Source of the DNA: Deltaproteobacteria bacterium
GTDB taxonomy: Bacteria; SAR324; JACQKK01
Direction: 5' to 3'
DNA: 13,320 bases
Assembly (NCBI GenBank): GCA_029879595.1
Contig: JAOUPZ010000043.1
Location: 1 to 13,320 of the forward strand
Positions within the stretch are counted from its first letter, which is position 1; each line of letters opens with the position of its first letter. Under the pieces are notes generated by a model that did not search any database, had not been told where the DNA came from, and saw only the letters and a program-made list of their open reading frames with translations. Positions 1-6,795 of this stretch are shown one piece after another. A program made the position numbers and the translations under genes.

Positions 1-276
1 GAGGCGGCCAATCTGGCCCGGTTCCTGGACCAGGCCCGGCGCAAGGGCTTCTGGGTTGCCGGTTCGGTGGTGGAGCAGGGAACGCCCCTGGACGATTTTG
101 AGCACGACCAGCCCCTGGTGCTGGTGCTGGGCAACGAGGGCCGGGGCCTGCGCCCCCTTGTGCGCAGCCAGTGCGACTACCTGATCAGCATACCCCTTGG
201 CGGCGGGGGCAGCCTGAATGTGGCCACGGCGGCGGCCATCATGCTCTACCGGCTCAGCCGGCCCCGCAAGCCCTGA
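1..276 (+). CDS. SpoU/TrmH-family RNA 2'-O-ribose methyltransferase, C-terminal part (start outside window)
   Basis: The frame is open from base 1 to a TGA at 274-276, giving 91 residues of the end of a SPOUT-fold methyltransferase. This family transfers a methyl group from S-adenosylmethionine to a ribose 2'-OH in rRNA or tRNA. SpoU motif 2 is visible as LGNEGRGL (window residues 43-50). Motif 3 is visible as IPLGGGGSLNVATAAAIML (64-82), including the SLN that lines the SAM-binding knot. The short tail after motif 3 is usual for RlmB/TrmH-like proteins. The N-terminal substrate-binding domain and motif 1 lie upstream, so RlmB, TrmH and other subfamilies cannot be told apart. The glycine-rich GGGG before SLN replaces the more usual M-x-G-x-x-x spacing. 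The family call is secure; the RNA target is unknown. Confidence 0.9.
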   Translation, partial: EAANLARFLDQARRKGFWVAGSVVEQGTPLDDFEHDQPLVLVLGNEGRGLRPLVRSQCDYLISIPLGGGGSLNVATAAAIMLYRLSRPRKP

Positions 277-333
277 ACCCGCATATTCTCAAACTGAAAC
301 CCCCGCATTGATGGCATGTGAGTCTCCGGCGGC

Positions 334-462
334 CCCTCACCCCGCCCCGTGTTTTTTTAACTACGCACACGGGGCACCCCTCTCCCATAAATGGGCGAGG
401 GGAAACGCCAAAAGCATCGCAGGCTCCTTCTCCCGCTTGTGGGAGAAGGCGGGGGATGAGGG
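334..462. repeat. Composite palindromic intergenic repeat with three hairpins (REP/MITE-like)
   Basis: The outer arms CCCTCACCCCGCC (334-346) and GGCGGGGGATGAGGG (448-462) are inverted copies apart from a two-base insertion. Three hairpins lie between or across them. The first is GCCCCGTGT (344-352) with ACACGGGGC (367-375), a perfect 9-bp stem. The second is CCCCTC-T-CCCAT (377-388) with ATGGG-C-GAGGGG (391-402), 11 pairs with one mismatch and a two-base loop. The third is CCTTCTCCC (426-434) with GGGAGAAGG (441-449), a perfect 9-bp stem with a 6-base loop. The CCCTCACCCC / CTCTCCC...GGGAGA / GGGTGAGGG wording resembles dispersed intergenic palindromes known from many proteobacterial genomes. 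No coding sequence or target-site duplication is evident. Dispersal is inferred, because only one copy is in the window. Confidence 0.7.
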
Positions 463-793
463 TAGCTTAACGAAAGTGCCATATTCGAGCAGTCTTATAT
501 TATCAAAGACATAAACCATGCCATGGATTGTTAGTCAGGTGCCGGAGACCAGGGCTCCCACCGGGGGTAAAAGGGGGCGGGGCTCCCTTGTTGTTCTTTT
601 TAAAAAGATCTCGAAATATCAAAACCTCCCATAATCCATGAACTCATCAGCCCCCGGCACTGATTTCAGCACTCACCACGGCAAATGATTATGGATTACC
701 GGCCCGGACCTTGCGGATGCCTCGGGTTCATGATGGTATTTCAAGGCAGGGACCCCTATCGGGAAATCGCCACCAGACACCATATGGCCAGAG

Positions 794-800
794 AAGGAGG
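794..800 (+). promoter_or_regulatory. Ribosome binding site of the phosphofructokinase gene
   Basis: AAGGAGG lies 9 bases before the ATG at 810. It decides the start: the same frame is open further upstream to 711, but that stretch has no Shine-Dalgarno and does not look like family sequence. Confidence 0.85.
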
Positions 801-809
801 AATACCCCC

Positions 810-2090
810 ATGGCAAAACCCAACGCCGTATACGCCCAGTCCGGCGGAGTGACATCGGTAATCAACGCCTCGGCCTATGGCTGCATCAAGGCGGCCATGG
901 CGGCCGATTTCATCGGGGATGTTCTGGCCGGCCTGGATGGCATCAACGGAGTGCTGGAGGAAAACCTTATCGATCTTTCCCGGGAAAACCCGGCAGACCT
1001 GGAGGCCCTGCGCCACACCCCCGCCGGCGCGTTCGGCTCCTGCCGCAAGAAACTCAAGGACATGGAGAAGGACCGGGCCCAGTTCGAGCGGATACTTCAG
1101 GTGTGCGAGGCCCATAACATCGGCTATTTTTTCTACGATGGCGGCAACGACTCCATGGACACCGTGGACAAGCTCTCCCGCTTTGCCCGGCAGGAGGGCT
1201 CCCCCTTACAGGTAGTGGGCATCCCCAAGACCATCGATAACGATCTGCCCATCACGGACAACAGCCTGGGGTTCGCCTCGGCCGCCAAGTACAACACCGT
1301 CTCCATGATGGAAGGCTCCCTGGATGTTTCCTCCATGTTCAGGGATTCCACCAAGGTATTCATTCTGGAGACCATGGGGCGGCACGCCGGCTGGCTGGCC
1401 GCGTCCACCGGTCTGGGCCGGCGGACCGACCAGGACGGTCCGCACCTGATCCTCCTGCCCGAGGTGGCCTTTGAAAAGCAGAATTTCCTGGCCCGGGTGG
1501 AGGAAACAGTGGGGCAGCTGGGCTATTGCGCCATTACGGTTTCCGAGGGCACCATGGACACCCGGGGGAAGTTCCTCACCGAAAGCGAGACCACCGACTC
1601 CTTCGGCCACGCCCAGCTGGGCGGCGCGGGGCAGTATATCTCCGAGCTTATCAAGAAGGATCTGGGGCTGAAGACCCATTCCGCCGTGCTGGACTATTGC
1701 CAGCGTTCCGGGCGGCACGTCTCCTCGGCGGTGGACGTGGAACAGGCCATGGCCTGCGGTGCCCGGGCGGTTGCCCTGGCGGCCGAGGGACACAGCGGGG
1801 TCATGGTTACAATCGTGCGCGAAAGCTCGTCGCCCTACCGCTGGAGCCTGGGGTTTACAGACGCCGGGAACATCGCCAACAAGGAAAAGAAAATGCCGCG
1901 GGAATTCATCAGCGGGGATGGCTTCCACATTACCGATAAATTCCGGGAGTACTGCCTGCCCCTGATCCAGGGCGAGGACTATCCGCCATATGAAAACGGA
2001 CTGCCCGCCTACCGGAGGCTGAAGAAGAACCTCAGGCCGGTCAAACTGCCCCCCCTGGGTGCCGGCTCGGGTGCCGGGAAGCAGTCATAG
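810..2090 (+). CDS. pfp: Pyrophosphate-dependent 6-phosphofructokinase (PPi:fructose-6-phosphate 1-phosphotransferase)
   Basis: A 426-residue cytoplasmic enzyme of the PfkA fold that reversibly converts fructose 6-phosphate and PPi to fructose 1,6-bisphosphate and Pi, so it can serve glycolysis and gluconeogenesis or the Calvin cycle. AQSGGVTSVINAS (residues 9-21) is the N-terminal phosphate loop. GGNDS (111-115) has Asp where ATP-using enzymes have Gly. PKTIDND (139-145) has Lys where they have Gly. By family knowledge these two residues select PPi over ATP. The Asp pair in TIDND is the catalytic/metal site, and MGRHAGW (189-195) is the substrate-binding motif. Length and the C-terminal EGEDYPPYENGLP-like stretch match the Methylococcus/clostridial PPi-PFK group. 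The start is fixed by AAGGAGG 9 bases upstream. gpsA follows after 13 bases, probably in one operon. The short Gly/Ala tail (416-426) is unconserved. Phosphoryl-donor specificity is inferred from residues, not measured. Confidence 0.93.
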   Translation: MAKPNAVYAQSGGVTSVINASAYGCIKAAMAADFIGDVLAGLDGINGVLEENLIDLSRENPADLEALRHTPAGAFGSCRKKLKDMEKDRAQFERILQVCEAHNIGYFFYDGGNDSMDTVDKLSRFARQEGSPLQVVGIPKTIDNDLPITDNSLGFASAAKYNTVSMMEGSLDVSSMFRDSTKVFILETMGRHAGWLAASTGLGRRTDQDGPHLILLPEVAFEKQNFLARVEETVGQLGYCAITVSEGTMDTRGKFLTESETTDSFGHAQLGGAGQYISELIKKDLGLKTHSAVLDYCQRSGRHVSSAVDVEQAMACGARAVALAAEGHSGVMVTIVRESSSPYRWSLGFTDAGNIANKEKKMPREFISGDGFHITDKFREYCLPLIQGEDYPPYENGLPAYRRLKKNLRPVKLPPLGAGSGAGKQS

Positions 2091-2093
2091 GAG
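2088..2093 (+). promoter_or_regulatory. Ribosome binding site of gpsA overlapping the upstream stop codon
   Basis: TAGGAG includes the TAG stop of the phosphofructokinase gene and lies 10 bases before the TTG at 2104. It supports the TTG start over a GTG at 2059, which would overlap the upstream gene and has no such site. It also implies translational coupling. Confidence 0.6.
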
Positions 2094-2103
2094 CCGAAAT
2101 AAA

Positions 2104-3168
2104 TTGAACACGAACGAAACAAGCGGAAGCCCGGTGCAGCGCCGGCAGATAACCGTGCTGTCGGCGGGCACCTGGGGAATCACCCTGGCCAAGCTGCTTT
2201 TCGACAAGGGGTACGGGGTCCGGGTGTGGGAATACTCCCCCCAGGTGGTGGAAACCCTCATGAACACCCGCAGCCATCCCAAGCTGCCCCGCTTTGAGCT
2301 CCCCCCGGGACTGGAGGTGACCGGCAGCATCGAGGAGGCCCTGCGGGACACCCCCGCCGGCGGGCCGGAAAACGGCGGCGCCATCATCTGCGTGGTTCCG
2401 GCGGCGCACCTCAGGGATACGGCCCGCATGGTGGTCCAGGCCGGATACACCGGACGGCTCTTCGTGATCTGCTCCAAGGGCATCGAGAACGGGAGCCTGA
2501 AGCTGATGACGGACGTGGCCGCCGAGGAACTGGGCCCGGAAAGCCGGGGCCAGCTGGCCGTGCTGTCCGGCCCCAGCCACGCCGAGGAGGTGAGCCTGAA
2601 CATGCCCACGGCCATCACCGCCGCCTCGGACGACCCCCGCACCGCCCAGGTGGTGCAGGAAATGTTCATGACCCCCTTCTTCCGGGTGTACAGCAACACC
2701 GACATCATCGGGGTGGAACTGGGCGGAGCACTGAAAAACGTGATTGCCATCGCCTGCGGAATATCCGACGGGCTGGGTCACGGCGACAACGCCAAGGCCG
2801 CCCTGATCACCCGCGGCCTGACCGAGATCATCCGGCTGGGTACGGTGATGGGAGCCAAGGCGGAAACATTCAACGGGCTGACCGGAATGGGCGACCTGGT
2901 GGTGACCTGCATGAGCCAGCACAGCCGCAACTGGCGCTTCGGCTCCCTGGTGGGCCAGGGGCTTTCGCCCCAGCAGGCCCTGGAAAAGGTTGGCATGGTG
3001 GTGGAGGGCCAGTACACCGTGCAGGCCGCCGTGGCGCTGTCCCGCCGCGAGCAGGTCGAACTGCCCATCAGCGAGGCCGTTTTTGCCGTGCTGTTCAAGG
3101 GAATGTCTCCCCGGGACGCCGTGGCGTCCCTTATGCGACGCGAGGCAAAGCAGGAAATTTCAGACTGA
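2104..3168 (+). CDS. gpsA: NAD(P)-dependent glycerol-3-phosphate dehydrogenase
   Basis: A 354-residue cytoplasmic enzyme that reduces dihydroxyacetone phosphate to sn-glycerol 3-phosphate for phospholipid synthesis. The N-terminal Rossmann domain (about 14-205) starts with VLSAGTWGITLA. ICSKGIENG and LSGPSHAEEV are the conserved mid-domain blocks, and GGALKN carries the expected catalytic lysine at 211. The C-terminal helical domain has NGLTGMGDLVVTC (257-269) and the following SRNWRFG. The likely start is TTG with a Shine-Dalgarno overlapping the previous stop. An upstream GTG at 2059 is in frame but less likely. One oddity is that the first glycine of the nucleotide-binding GxGxxG is serine (Ser20-Ala-Gly-Thr-Trp-Gly25). 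The gene lies between the phosphofructokinase, which feeds the triose phosphates, and a solute-binding protein. The family call is firm; the effect of Ser20 is unknown. Confidence 0.94.
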   Translation: MNTNETSGSPVQRRQITVLSAGTWGITLAKLLFDKGYGVRVWEYSPQVVETLMNTRSHPKLPRFELPPGLEVTGSIEEALRDTPAGGPENGGAIICVVPAAHLRDTARMVVQAGYTGRLFVICSKGIENGSLKLMTDVAAEELGPESRGQLAVLSGPSHAEEVSLNMPTAITAASDDPRTAQVVQEMFMTPFFRVYSNTDIIGVELGGALKNVIAIACGISDGLGHGDNAKAALITRGLTEIIRLGTVMGAKAETFNGLTGMGDLVVTCMSQHSRNWRFGSLVGQGLSPQQALEKVGMVVEGQYTVQAAVALSRREQVELPISEAVFAVLFKGMSPRDAVASLMRREAKQEISD

Positions 3169-3178
3169 GCGAAATAAA

Positions 3179-4570
3179 ATGGGGACTCGTATTTCCCGCC
3201 GGGAAGCCATCGCAAACCTTTTCAAGGGTGCCGCCAGGCTGTTTTTCAAGGTCGGGGCGGCGGGCGCAGTTTTGTCCGGCGGGCCATTCGTGCATACCTC
3301 GCACTCGGCGGGCCGGCTGGTGATCACCACCTGGGAGCACTGGTCCCCCGCGGCCAATTCCCTGCTGCAAAGGCTGGCCCGGGCCTGGGGCCGCAGGAAC
3401 GGGGTGGATGTCAACATCCACCTGGTGTCGTCCCTGGGCAGCCGCGAGATTCAGGCCATCAGCGCCCAGCAAAGGGCAGGCATCGGGTTCGATATCATCT
3501 CCCTGCCCACCTGGGAGACCGCCCTGTATGAACACTCCCTGGAGTCTCTGGACAACGAGGCGGCGTTCCTGGCGGGAAAGTACGGGGAGTTCAGCCCCGA
3601 CGTGGAATACTGCTTCCGCATAAACAAGGTCTGGAGAGCCCTGCCCGCCCCCACCGGAGGAAACCAGGGCTTTCCCATGGTGTCACGTCTCGACTACTTC
3701 AGGGAGTTCGCCGGAATAGACCTGCAGCAGGTGTTTCCCCCGGAAAAGACCCGGGACCGCAAGCTGGTGGCGGAATGGAACCACGAGAACCTGCTCCGGT
3801 ACGCCGGGCGGCTGCACAAGGCCGGGCATTCCATCGCCAACCCCATCGCCGCCACCTCCGACTCCCAGAACTGGCTGGCCCCGCTGTTCATGGCCTTCGG
3901 CTCCCAGCCGGTGGGCCCCAGGGGCGATATCATGATCGACTCGGCGGGAACCCGCCAGGTGCTGGAATACATGAAGCACCTGTCCGCATTCATGCCCGGC
4001 CAGATATTCGGCTGGGACAATGCCGACAACAACCGCTGGCTGCTGTCGGGAACCGGCTCGGCCATTATCAACTCCCCCAATGCCTGGAGCCTGGCCCGCC
4101 GGAACAAGTCCGCAGTGGCCGCCCAGCTTTGGCACCACGATATGATTCGCGGGCCCCAGGGAAGATTCCGGGCCACGCGCCCCCGGGGCTGGGGCATCTG
4201 GAAGTTTTCCCGCAGCAAACAGGCCAGCCGGGACCTCCTGCTGCACCTGCTGAAGCACGAACAGCAGGATCAGCTCCAGGCAGCCTCGGAGGGAATTGAC
4301 CTGCCCTCGCAGCCTTTTTTCGCGGCGCGGGAAGCCTGGGCAGACATATCGCCCCCCCGGGGAAGCCTGTACAACTATCCCCTGAGAGGCGACGAGGTGT
4401 TCATGGTACCCGGCGCGCCCGCGCCGCCGGCCATCGCCGCCCGCATCGCCTCGCGCTCGGTGATACCCAACATGGTGGCCAAGGTGGTCAGGGGGGGACG
4501 CAGCACTGCGGAAGCCATCGCCTGGGCCTCCGGAGAGCTGGAGAAGATACTGCTGGAAAGCGAGCGCTGA
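3179..4570 (+). CDS. Exported extracellular solute-binding protein, family 1 (ABC-type, probably sugar or sugar-phosphate)
   Basis: A 463-residue protein resembling periplasmic family-1 binding proteins (MalE/UgpB type), which capture a ligand and hand it to an ABC permease. The N-terminus has a twin-arginine-like signal: SRREAIANLFK (residues 6-16) with Arg7-Arg8, then a hydrophobic stretch (about 22-38). Mature sequence probably begins near residue 44. LVITTWEHWSP (47-57), the FDIISLPTWETALYEHSLESL block and the later GTGSAIINSPNAW are typical of the two-lobed fold: first strand, hinge-side ligand contacts and second lobe. The ATG is 10 bases after the gpsA stop with only a weak GAG upstream, so translation may be coupled to gpsA. 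No permease or ATPase gene follows; a convergent gene does. The ligand cannot be read from sequence. Glycerol-3-phosphate is a guess from the gpsA neighbour, and a role as a stand-alone sensor is also possible. Confidence 0.8.
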   Translation: MGTRISRREAIANLFKGAARLFFKVGAAGAVLSGGPFVHTSHSAGRLVITTWEHWSPAANSLLQRLARAWGRRNGVDVNIHLVSSLGSREIQAISAQQRAGIGFDIISLPTWETALYEHSLESLDNEAAFLAGKYGEFSPDVEYCFRINKVWRALPAPTGGNQGFPMVSRLDYFREFAGIDLQQVFPPEKTRDRKLVAEWNHENLLRYAGRLHKAGHSIANPIAATSDSQNWLAPLFMAFGSQPVGPRGDIMIDSAGTRQVLEYMKHLSAFMPGQIFGWDNADNNRWLLSGTGSAIINSPNAWSLARRNKSAVAAQLWHHDMIRGPQGRFRATRPRGWGIWKFSRSKQASRDLLLHLLKHEQQDQLQAASEGIDLPSQPFFAAREAWADISPPRGSLYNYPLRGDEVFMVPGAPAPPAIAARIASRSVIPNMVAKVVRGGRSTAEAIAWASGELEKILLESER

Positions 4571-4683
4571 AACGCCCCCGGCAGAAGATGCCGGCAGAAG
4601 GTGGCGACCGGAGATGCCAGCCGGCCGCTGGCGCCGCAAGTGCCGCTGGCGCCCCGGGGGACTATCGGGGGCTCCCGGGAGAC
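4571..4683. other. Convergent intergenic region rich in GC hairpins and short repeats, possible two-way transcription end
   Basis: This is the gap between two genes that point at each other. CCGGCA (4578-4583) and TGCCGG (4589-4594) form a perfect 6-bp stem with a 5-base loop just after the solute-binding gene. CCGCTGGCGCC occurs twice (4625-4635 and 4643-4653, period 18). GGCAGAAG also occurs twice (4580-4587 and 4593-4600, period 13). CTCCCGGGAG (4672-4681) is a perfect palindrome just past the stop of the minus-strand gene. No T-tract follows any stem, so a classical intrinsic terminator is not shown. Confidence 0.5.
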
Positions 4684-5241
4684 TCAGTTGTACTTGTCCT
4701 TGTCGGGATTGGGATTGAAGTTCTTGAGGATGCGCATGTACTCGTCCTCGTCCCCCTCGCCCGAGGACTCGCCGGATGCCGACTCGGCACCTTCCTCCCC
4801 TTCCTCCTCGCCGGAAATCTTGAAGTCCTCCGGATCTATCTTGGAATGCTCCAGCACATGATTGGCCACGAATATGGGCGAGGTGAGCCGCAGGGCCAGC
4901 GCGATGGCATCGCTGGGACGTGAATCCAGCAGATACAGCTCATCCTTTAGCAGCAGGTGGATCCGGGCGAAATAGGTATTGTCCACCAGGTCCACCACCT
5001 CCACCCTTTCCACCACCCCGTTGAGGGTTTCGATGGTATTGCTGAACAGGTCGTGGGTCAGGGGGCGGGGGGCCTCAATGCCTTCCATCTTCATGGCAAT
5101 GGAATGGGCCTCGAATATTCCAATCCAGATGGGCAGCAGCACCCCGGTGGCCTCGTCCTGCAAAATCACAATGGGCGAGTTGGAGTTGGGGTCCAGAACC
5201 AGCCGGTGCACCTTCATTTGTGTGAATTCTTTTTCAGTCAC
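4684..5241 (-). CDS. Bifunctional nuclease (BFN/DUF151) domain protein with acidic tail
   Basis: A 185-residue protein. Residues 9-135 form the BFN (DUF151) domain: LPIWIGIFEAHSIAM (36-50), RPLTHDLF (59-66), the VERVEVVDLVDNTYFARI strand pair and SRPSDAIALALR (107-118), the family signature. Plant members have been reported as bifunctional DNases/RNases; the role of bacterial members is not settled. After the domain comes a strongly acidic, low-complexity segment (about 144-167, Glu/Ser/Gly/Asp-rich) and a short ending DEYMRILKNFNPNPDKDKYN. The start is GTG at 5241, overlapping the miaB stop as GTGA, with GGAG 7 bases upstream. An ATG at 5217 would remove 8 residues but lacks a good ribosome site. 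The overlap with miaB implies co-translation. The family assignment is sure; the activity is not. Confidence 0.9.
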   Translation of the reverse strand: MTEKEFTQMKVHRLVLDPNSNSPIVILQDEATGVLLPIWIGIFEAHSIAMKMEGIEAPRPLTHDLFSNTIETLNGVVERVEVVDLVDNTYFARIHLLLKDELYLLDSRPSDAIALALRLTSPIFVANHVLEHSKIDPEDFKISGEEEGEEGAESASGESSGEGDEDEYMRILKNFNPNPDKDKYN

Positions 5242-6668
5242 GTCATTACTCCGTCTCCCACCAGAGAGAATTTGCGTGCCCCCGTGATTATTGTGGGCAG
5301 CAGATCACCCGGTCGGGGATAGTCTTCCCTGCCGGATTCTTTCTCCGGGCCCGATGCGGTCCCGAGCCGCCCCCTGTCCATTTGCACCTTCACGGTTCTG
5401 TTGCCCCTGGTGCGGCCGCTCAGGGCCCCGCCCCCCCGGGGATGCGGGCCTTCCACCAGCACTTCCACCTGCCGGCCGATCTGCTCGGTGTTCCGCTCCA
5501 GGGCAATCTGCTCGTAGAGCTCAAACAGGCGGGCCAGTCTTTCGGCACGTTCCTGTTCCGGCACCTGGCCGGGGTACTCCGCCGCGGGAGTGTTGGTGCG
5601 GGGCGAATACTTGAACGCATATACCTGATCGAACCGCACCGCGCGCATAACTTCAAGGGTCGCCTGGAAATCCTCCTCGGTTTCACCGGGAAAACCCACG
5701 ATGATATCGGTGGAAAAGGACATTTCCGGCACCAGGGCCCTCATTCGGTCCACCTTGTCCAGATATTCCCCCCTGGTATGGCGGCGTTTCATGGCCTTGA
5801 GTATCCTGTCAGAGCCGGCCTGGAAAGGCAGATGCACATGCTCGCAGAGCCGGGACAGCCTTTGATGGGCCCGCGCCAGTTCATCCGTGAAATCCTTGGG
5901 GTGGGGGGAAGTATACCGTATCCGGTGCAGGCCATCCAGTTCATTGAGCCGTTCCAGCAGCCCCACGAAGTCCATCCCGCCGGCCCGGTAGGAGTTCACG
6001 TTCTGTCCCAGCAGGGTGATTTCCCTGGTTCCCGCCCGGGCCATTTGTCGCGCCTCCTGGATAATGTTCTCAGGCTCCCGGCTAACTTCACGCCCTCTCG
6101 TATAAGGAACAACGCAGAAAGTACAGAAATTGTTGCATCCCTTGGTGATGGCCAGATGGGCCTTCACGGGGACCTGCGGGCCGGCGCCCGGAGCGGCGGC
6201 CCCCGCCAGCGCCCCGAAATCCGGGATGAAGTTTTCCACCCGGGGGGGGTTTTTGGGCTGCTCGGTGCTGGAAACACGCTGCCCGCCACGCACCTTTCCC
6301 AGCAGGTCCGGAAGCTGGAATATGCTGTCCGTGCCGAAAACCAGGTCCACCACGGGGGCCCGCTGCAATATCTCCTCACCGCGCTGCTGGGCCACGCAGC
6401 CCCCCACGCCGATGATGGTGCCGGGACGGGAGTTCTTGAGTCCGCTCAACGAGCCCAGCAGGCTGTACACCTTGTGCTCGGCCTTTTCCCGCACCGAGCA
6501 GGTGTTGACCAGGATCAGGTCCGCATTATCGGGTGAATCCACCGGCACATAGTTCTGCCCCCGCAGCTGCTCGATGATCTTTGCCGAATCATATTCGTTC
6601 ATCTGGCAACCGAAGGTCTGGATATACACCCCCCGGGGCGGCGATTCGTGATACTGTTCTTCCGACAT
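5238..6668 (-). CDS. miaB: tRNA-2-methylthio-N6-dimethylallyladenosine synthase (radical SAM methylthiotransferase)
   Basis: A 476-residue radical-SAM enzyme that adds a methylthio group to i6A37 of tRNAs reading UNN codons. The N-terminal UPF0004 domain carries cysteines 21 (TFGCQMN), 57 (NTCSVRE) and 91 (GVGGCVAQ), which ligate the auxiliary 4Fe-4S cluster. The radical-SAM cluster motif is CNNFCTFC (Cys178, 182, 185) followed by VVPYTRGREVSR. RYTSPHPKDF and the STDIIVGFPGETEEDF block follow as in MiaB proteins. A C-terminal TRAM-type RNA-binding region spans roughly 395-470. It contains a charged insert rich in Gly/Glu/Arg, and a short Ala/Gly/Pro linker precedes the radical-SAM domain (152-165). 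The closely related RimO and MtaB are less likely given the FGCQMN and IRYTSPHP wording. The ATG at 6668 has only AAAAAG before it. The BFN gene overlaps its stop. Confidence 0.95.
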   Translation of the reverse strand: MSEEQYHESPPRGVYIQTFGCQMNEYDSAKIIEQLRGQNYVPVDSPDNADLILVNTCSVREKAEHKVYSLLGSLSGLKNSRPGTIIGVGGCVAQQRGEEILQRAPVVDLVFGTDSIFQLPDLLGKVRGGQRVSSTEQPKNPPRVENFIPDFGALAGAAAPGAGPQVPVKAHLAITKGCNNFCTFCVVPYTRGREVSREPENIIQEARQMARAGTREITLLGQNVNSYRAGGMDFVGLLERLNELDGLHRIRYTSPHPKDFTDELARAHQRLSRLCEHVHLPFQAGSDRILKAMKRRHTRGEYLDKVDRMRALVPEMSFSTDIIVGFPGETEEDFQATLEVMRAVRFDQVYAFKYSPRTNTPAAEYPGQVPEQERAERLARLFELYEQIALERNTEQIGRQVEVLVEGPHPRGGGALSGRTRGNRTVKVQMDRGRLGTASGPEKESGREDYPRPGDLLPTIITGARKFSLVGDGVMT

Positions 6669-6795
6669 CTTTTTACGATACCGTGGAAAATCCGTTAAAA
6701 TAACCTGCCTGAAAAGATTCGAATTGAAGGCATACTATCAAAAAAGCCGGAAAATAGCACATTGACGGCGGTTTTTTTTGCTTCGACAGGGCGCC
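6669..6795. promoter_or_regulatory. Divergent intergenic region between miaB and the methyltransferase gene
   Basis: This 127-base AT-rich gap must hold the promoters of both outward-facing genes, unless each is read from further away. It contains an 8-T run (6771-6778) directly before the plus-strand gene and two A-runs. A TTGACG lies at 6762-6767 on the plus strand but has no acceptable -10 at the right distance. I cannot name a promoter with confidence. Confidence 0.4.

Larger units (their letters stand above)
277..809. other. 533-base non-coding region with palindromic repeats, leader of the phosphofructokinase gene
   Basis: No convincing gene is seen here on either strand; the short open frames have no family resemblance and no ribosome binding site. 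The left half holds the composite repeat described separately (334-462). The 14-base palindrome TCTTTTTAAAAAGA lies at 595-608. An 8-base inverted pair TAATCCAT (632-639) / ATGGATTA (691-698) could bracket a regulatory site or form a weak stem. AT-rich patches near 495-510 and 596-620 could hold promoters, but I find no good -35/-10 pair with proper spacing. The last bases carry the strong ribosome binding site of the next gene. Confidence 0.6.

Noticed and set aside
334..462. CRISPR-like array in the first intergenic region
   Set aside because: The three hairpins have different stem sequences and no constant repeat length or regular spacers, so this is a palindromic element and not an array.
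673..855. 60-codon minus-strand frame upstream of the phosphofructokinase
   Set aside because: It overlaps the real start and ribosome site of the downstream gene, and its product has no recognisable feature.
1206..1928. Long open frame on the minus strand within the phosphofructokinase gene
   Set aside because: It lies wholly antisense to a gene with clear motifs, has low-complexity His/Gly/Val-rich composition from GC-skewed codons and resembles no family.
2041..2922. 293-codon minus-strand open frame across gpsA
   Set aside because: Antisense shadow of gpsA; composition is that of reverse-read GC-rich codons, with no ribosome site or domain.
6242..6249. Eight-G tract within miaB as a possible frameshift or phase-variation site
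   Set aside because: The miaB frame is intact through it, the tract falls in a variable Pro/Asn linker, and a housekeeping tRNA gene is an unlikely phase-variable target.
5382..6536. 384-codon plus-strand open frame across miaB
   Set aside because: It is antisense to miaB, whose iron-sulfur motifs are unmistakable; the plus-strand product has no recognisable pattern.
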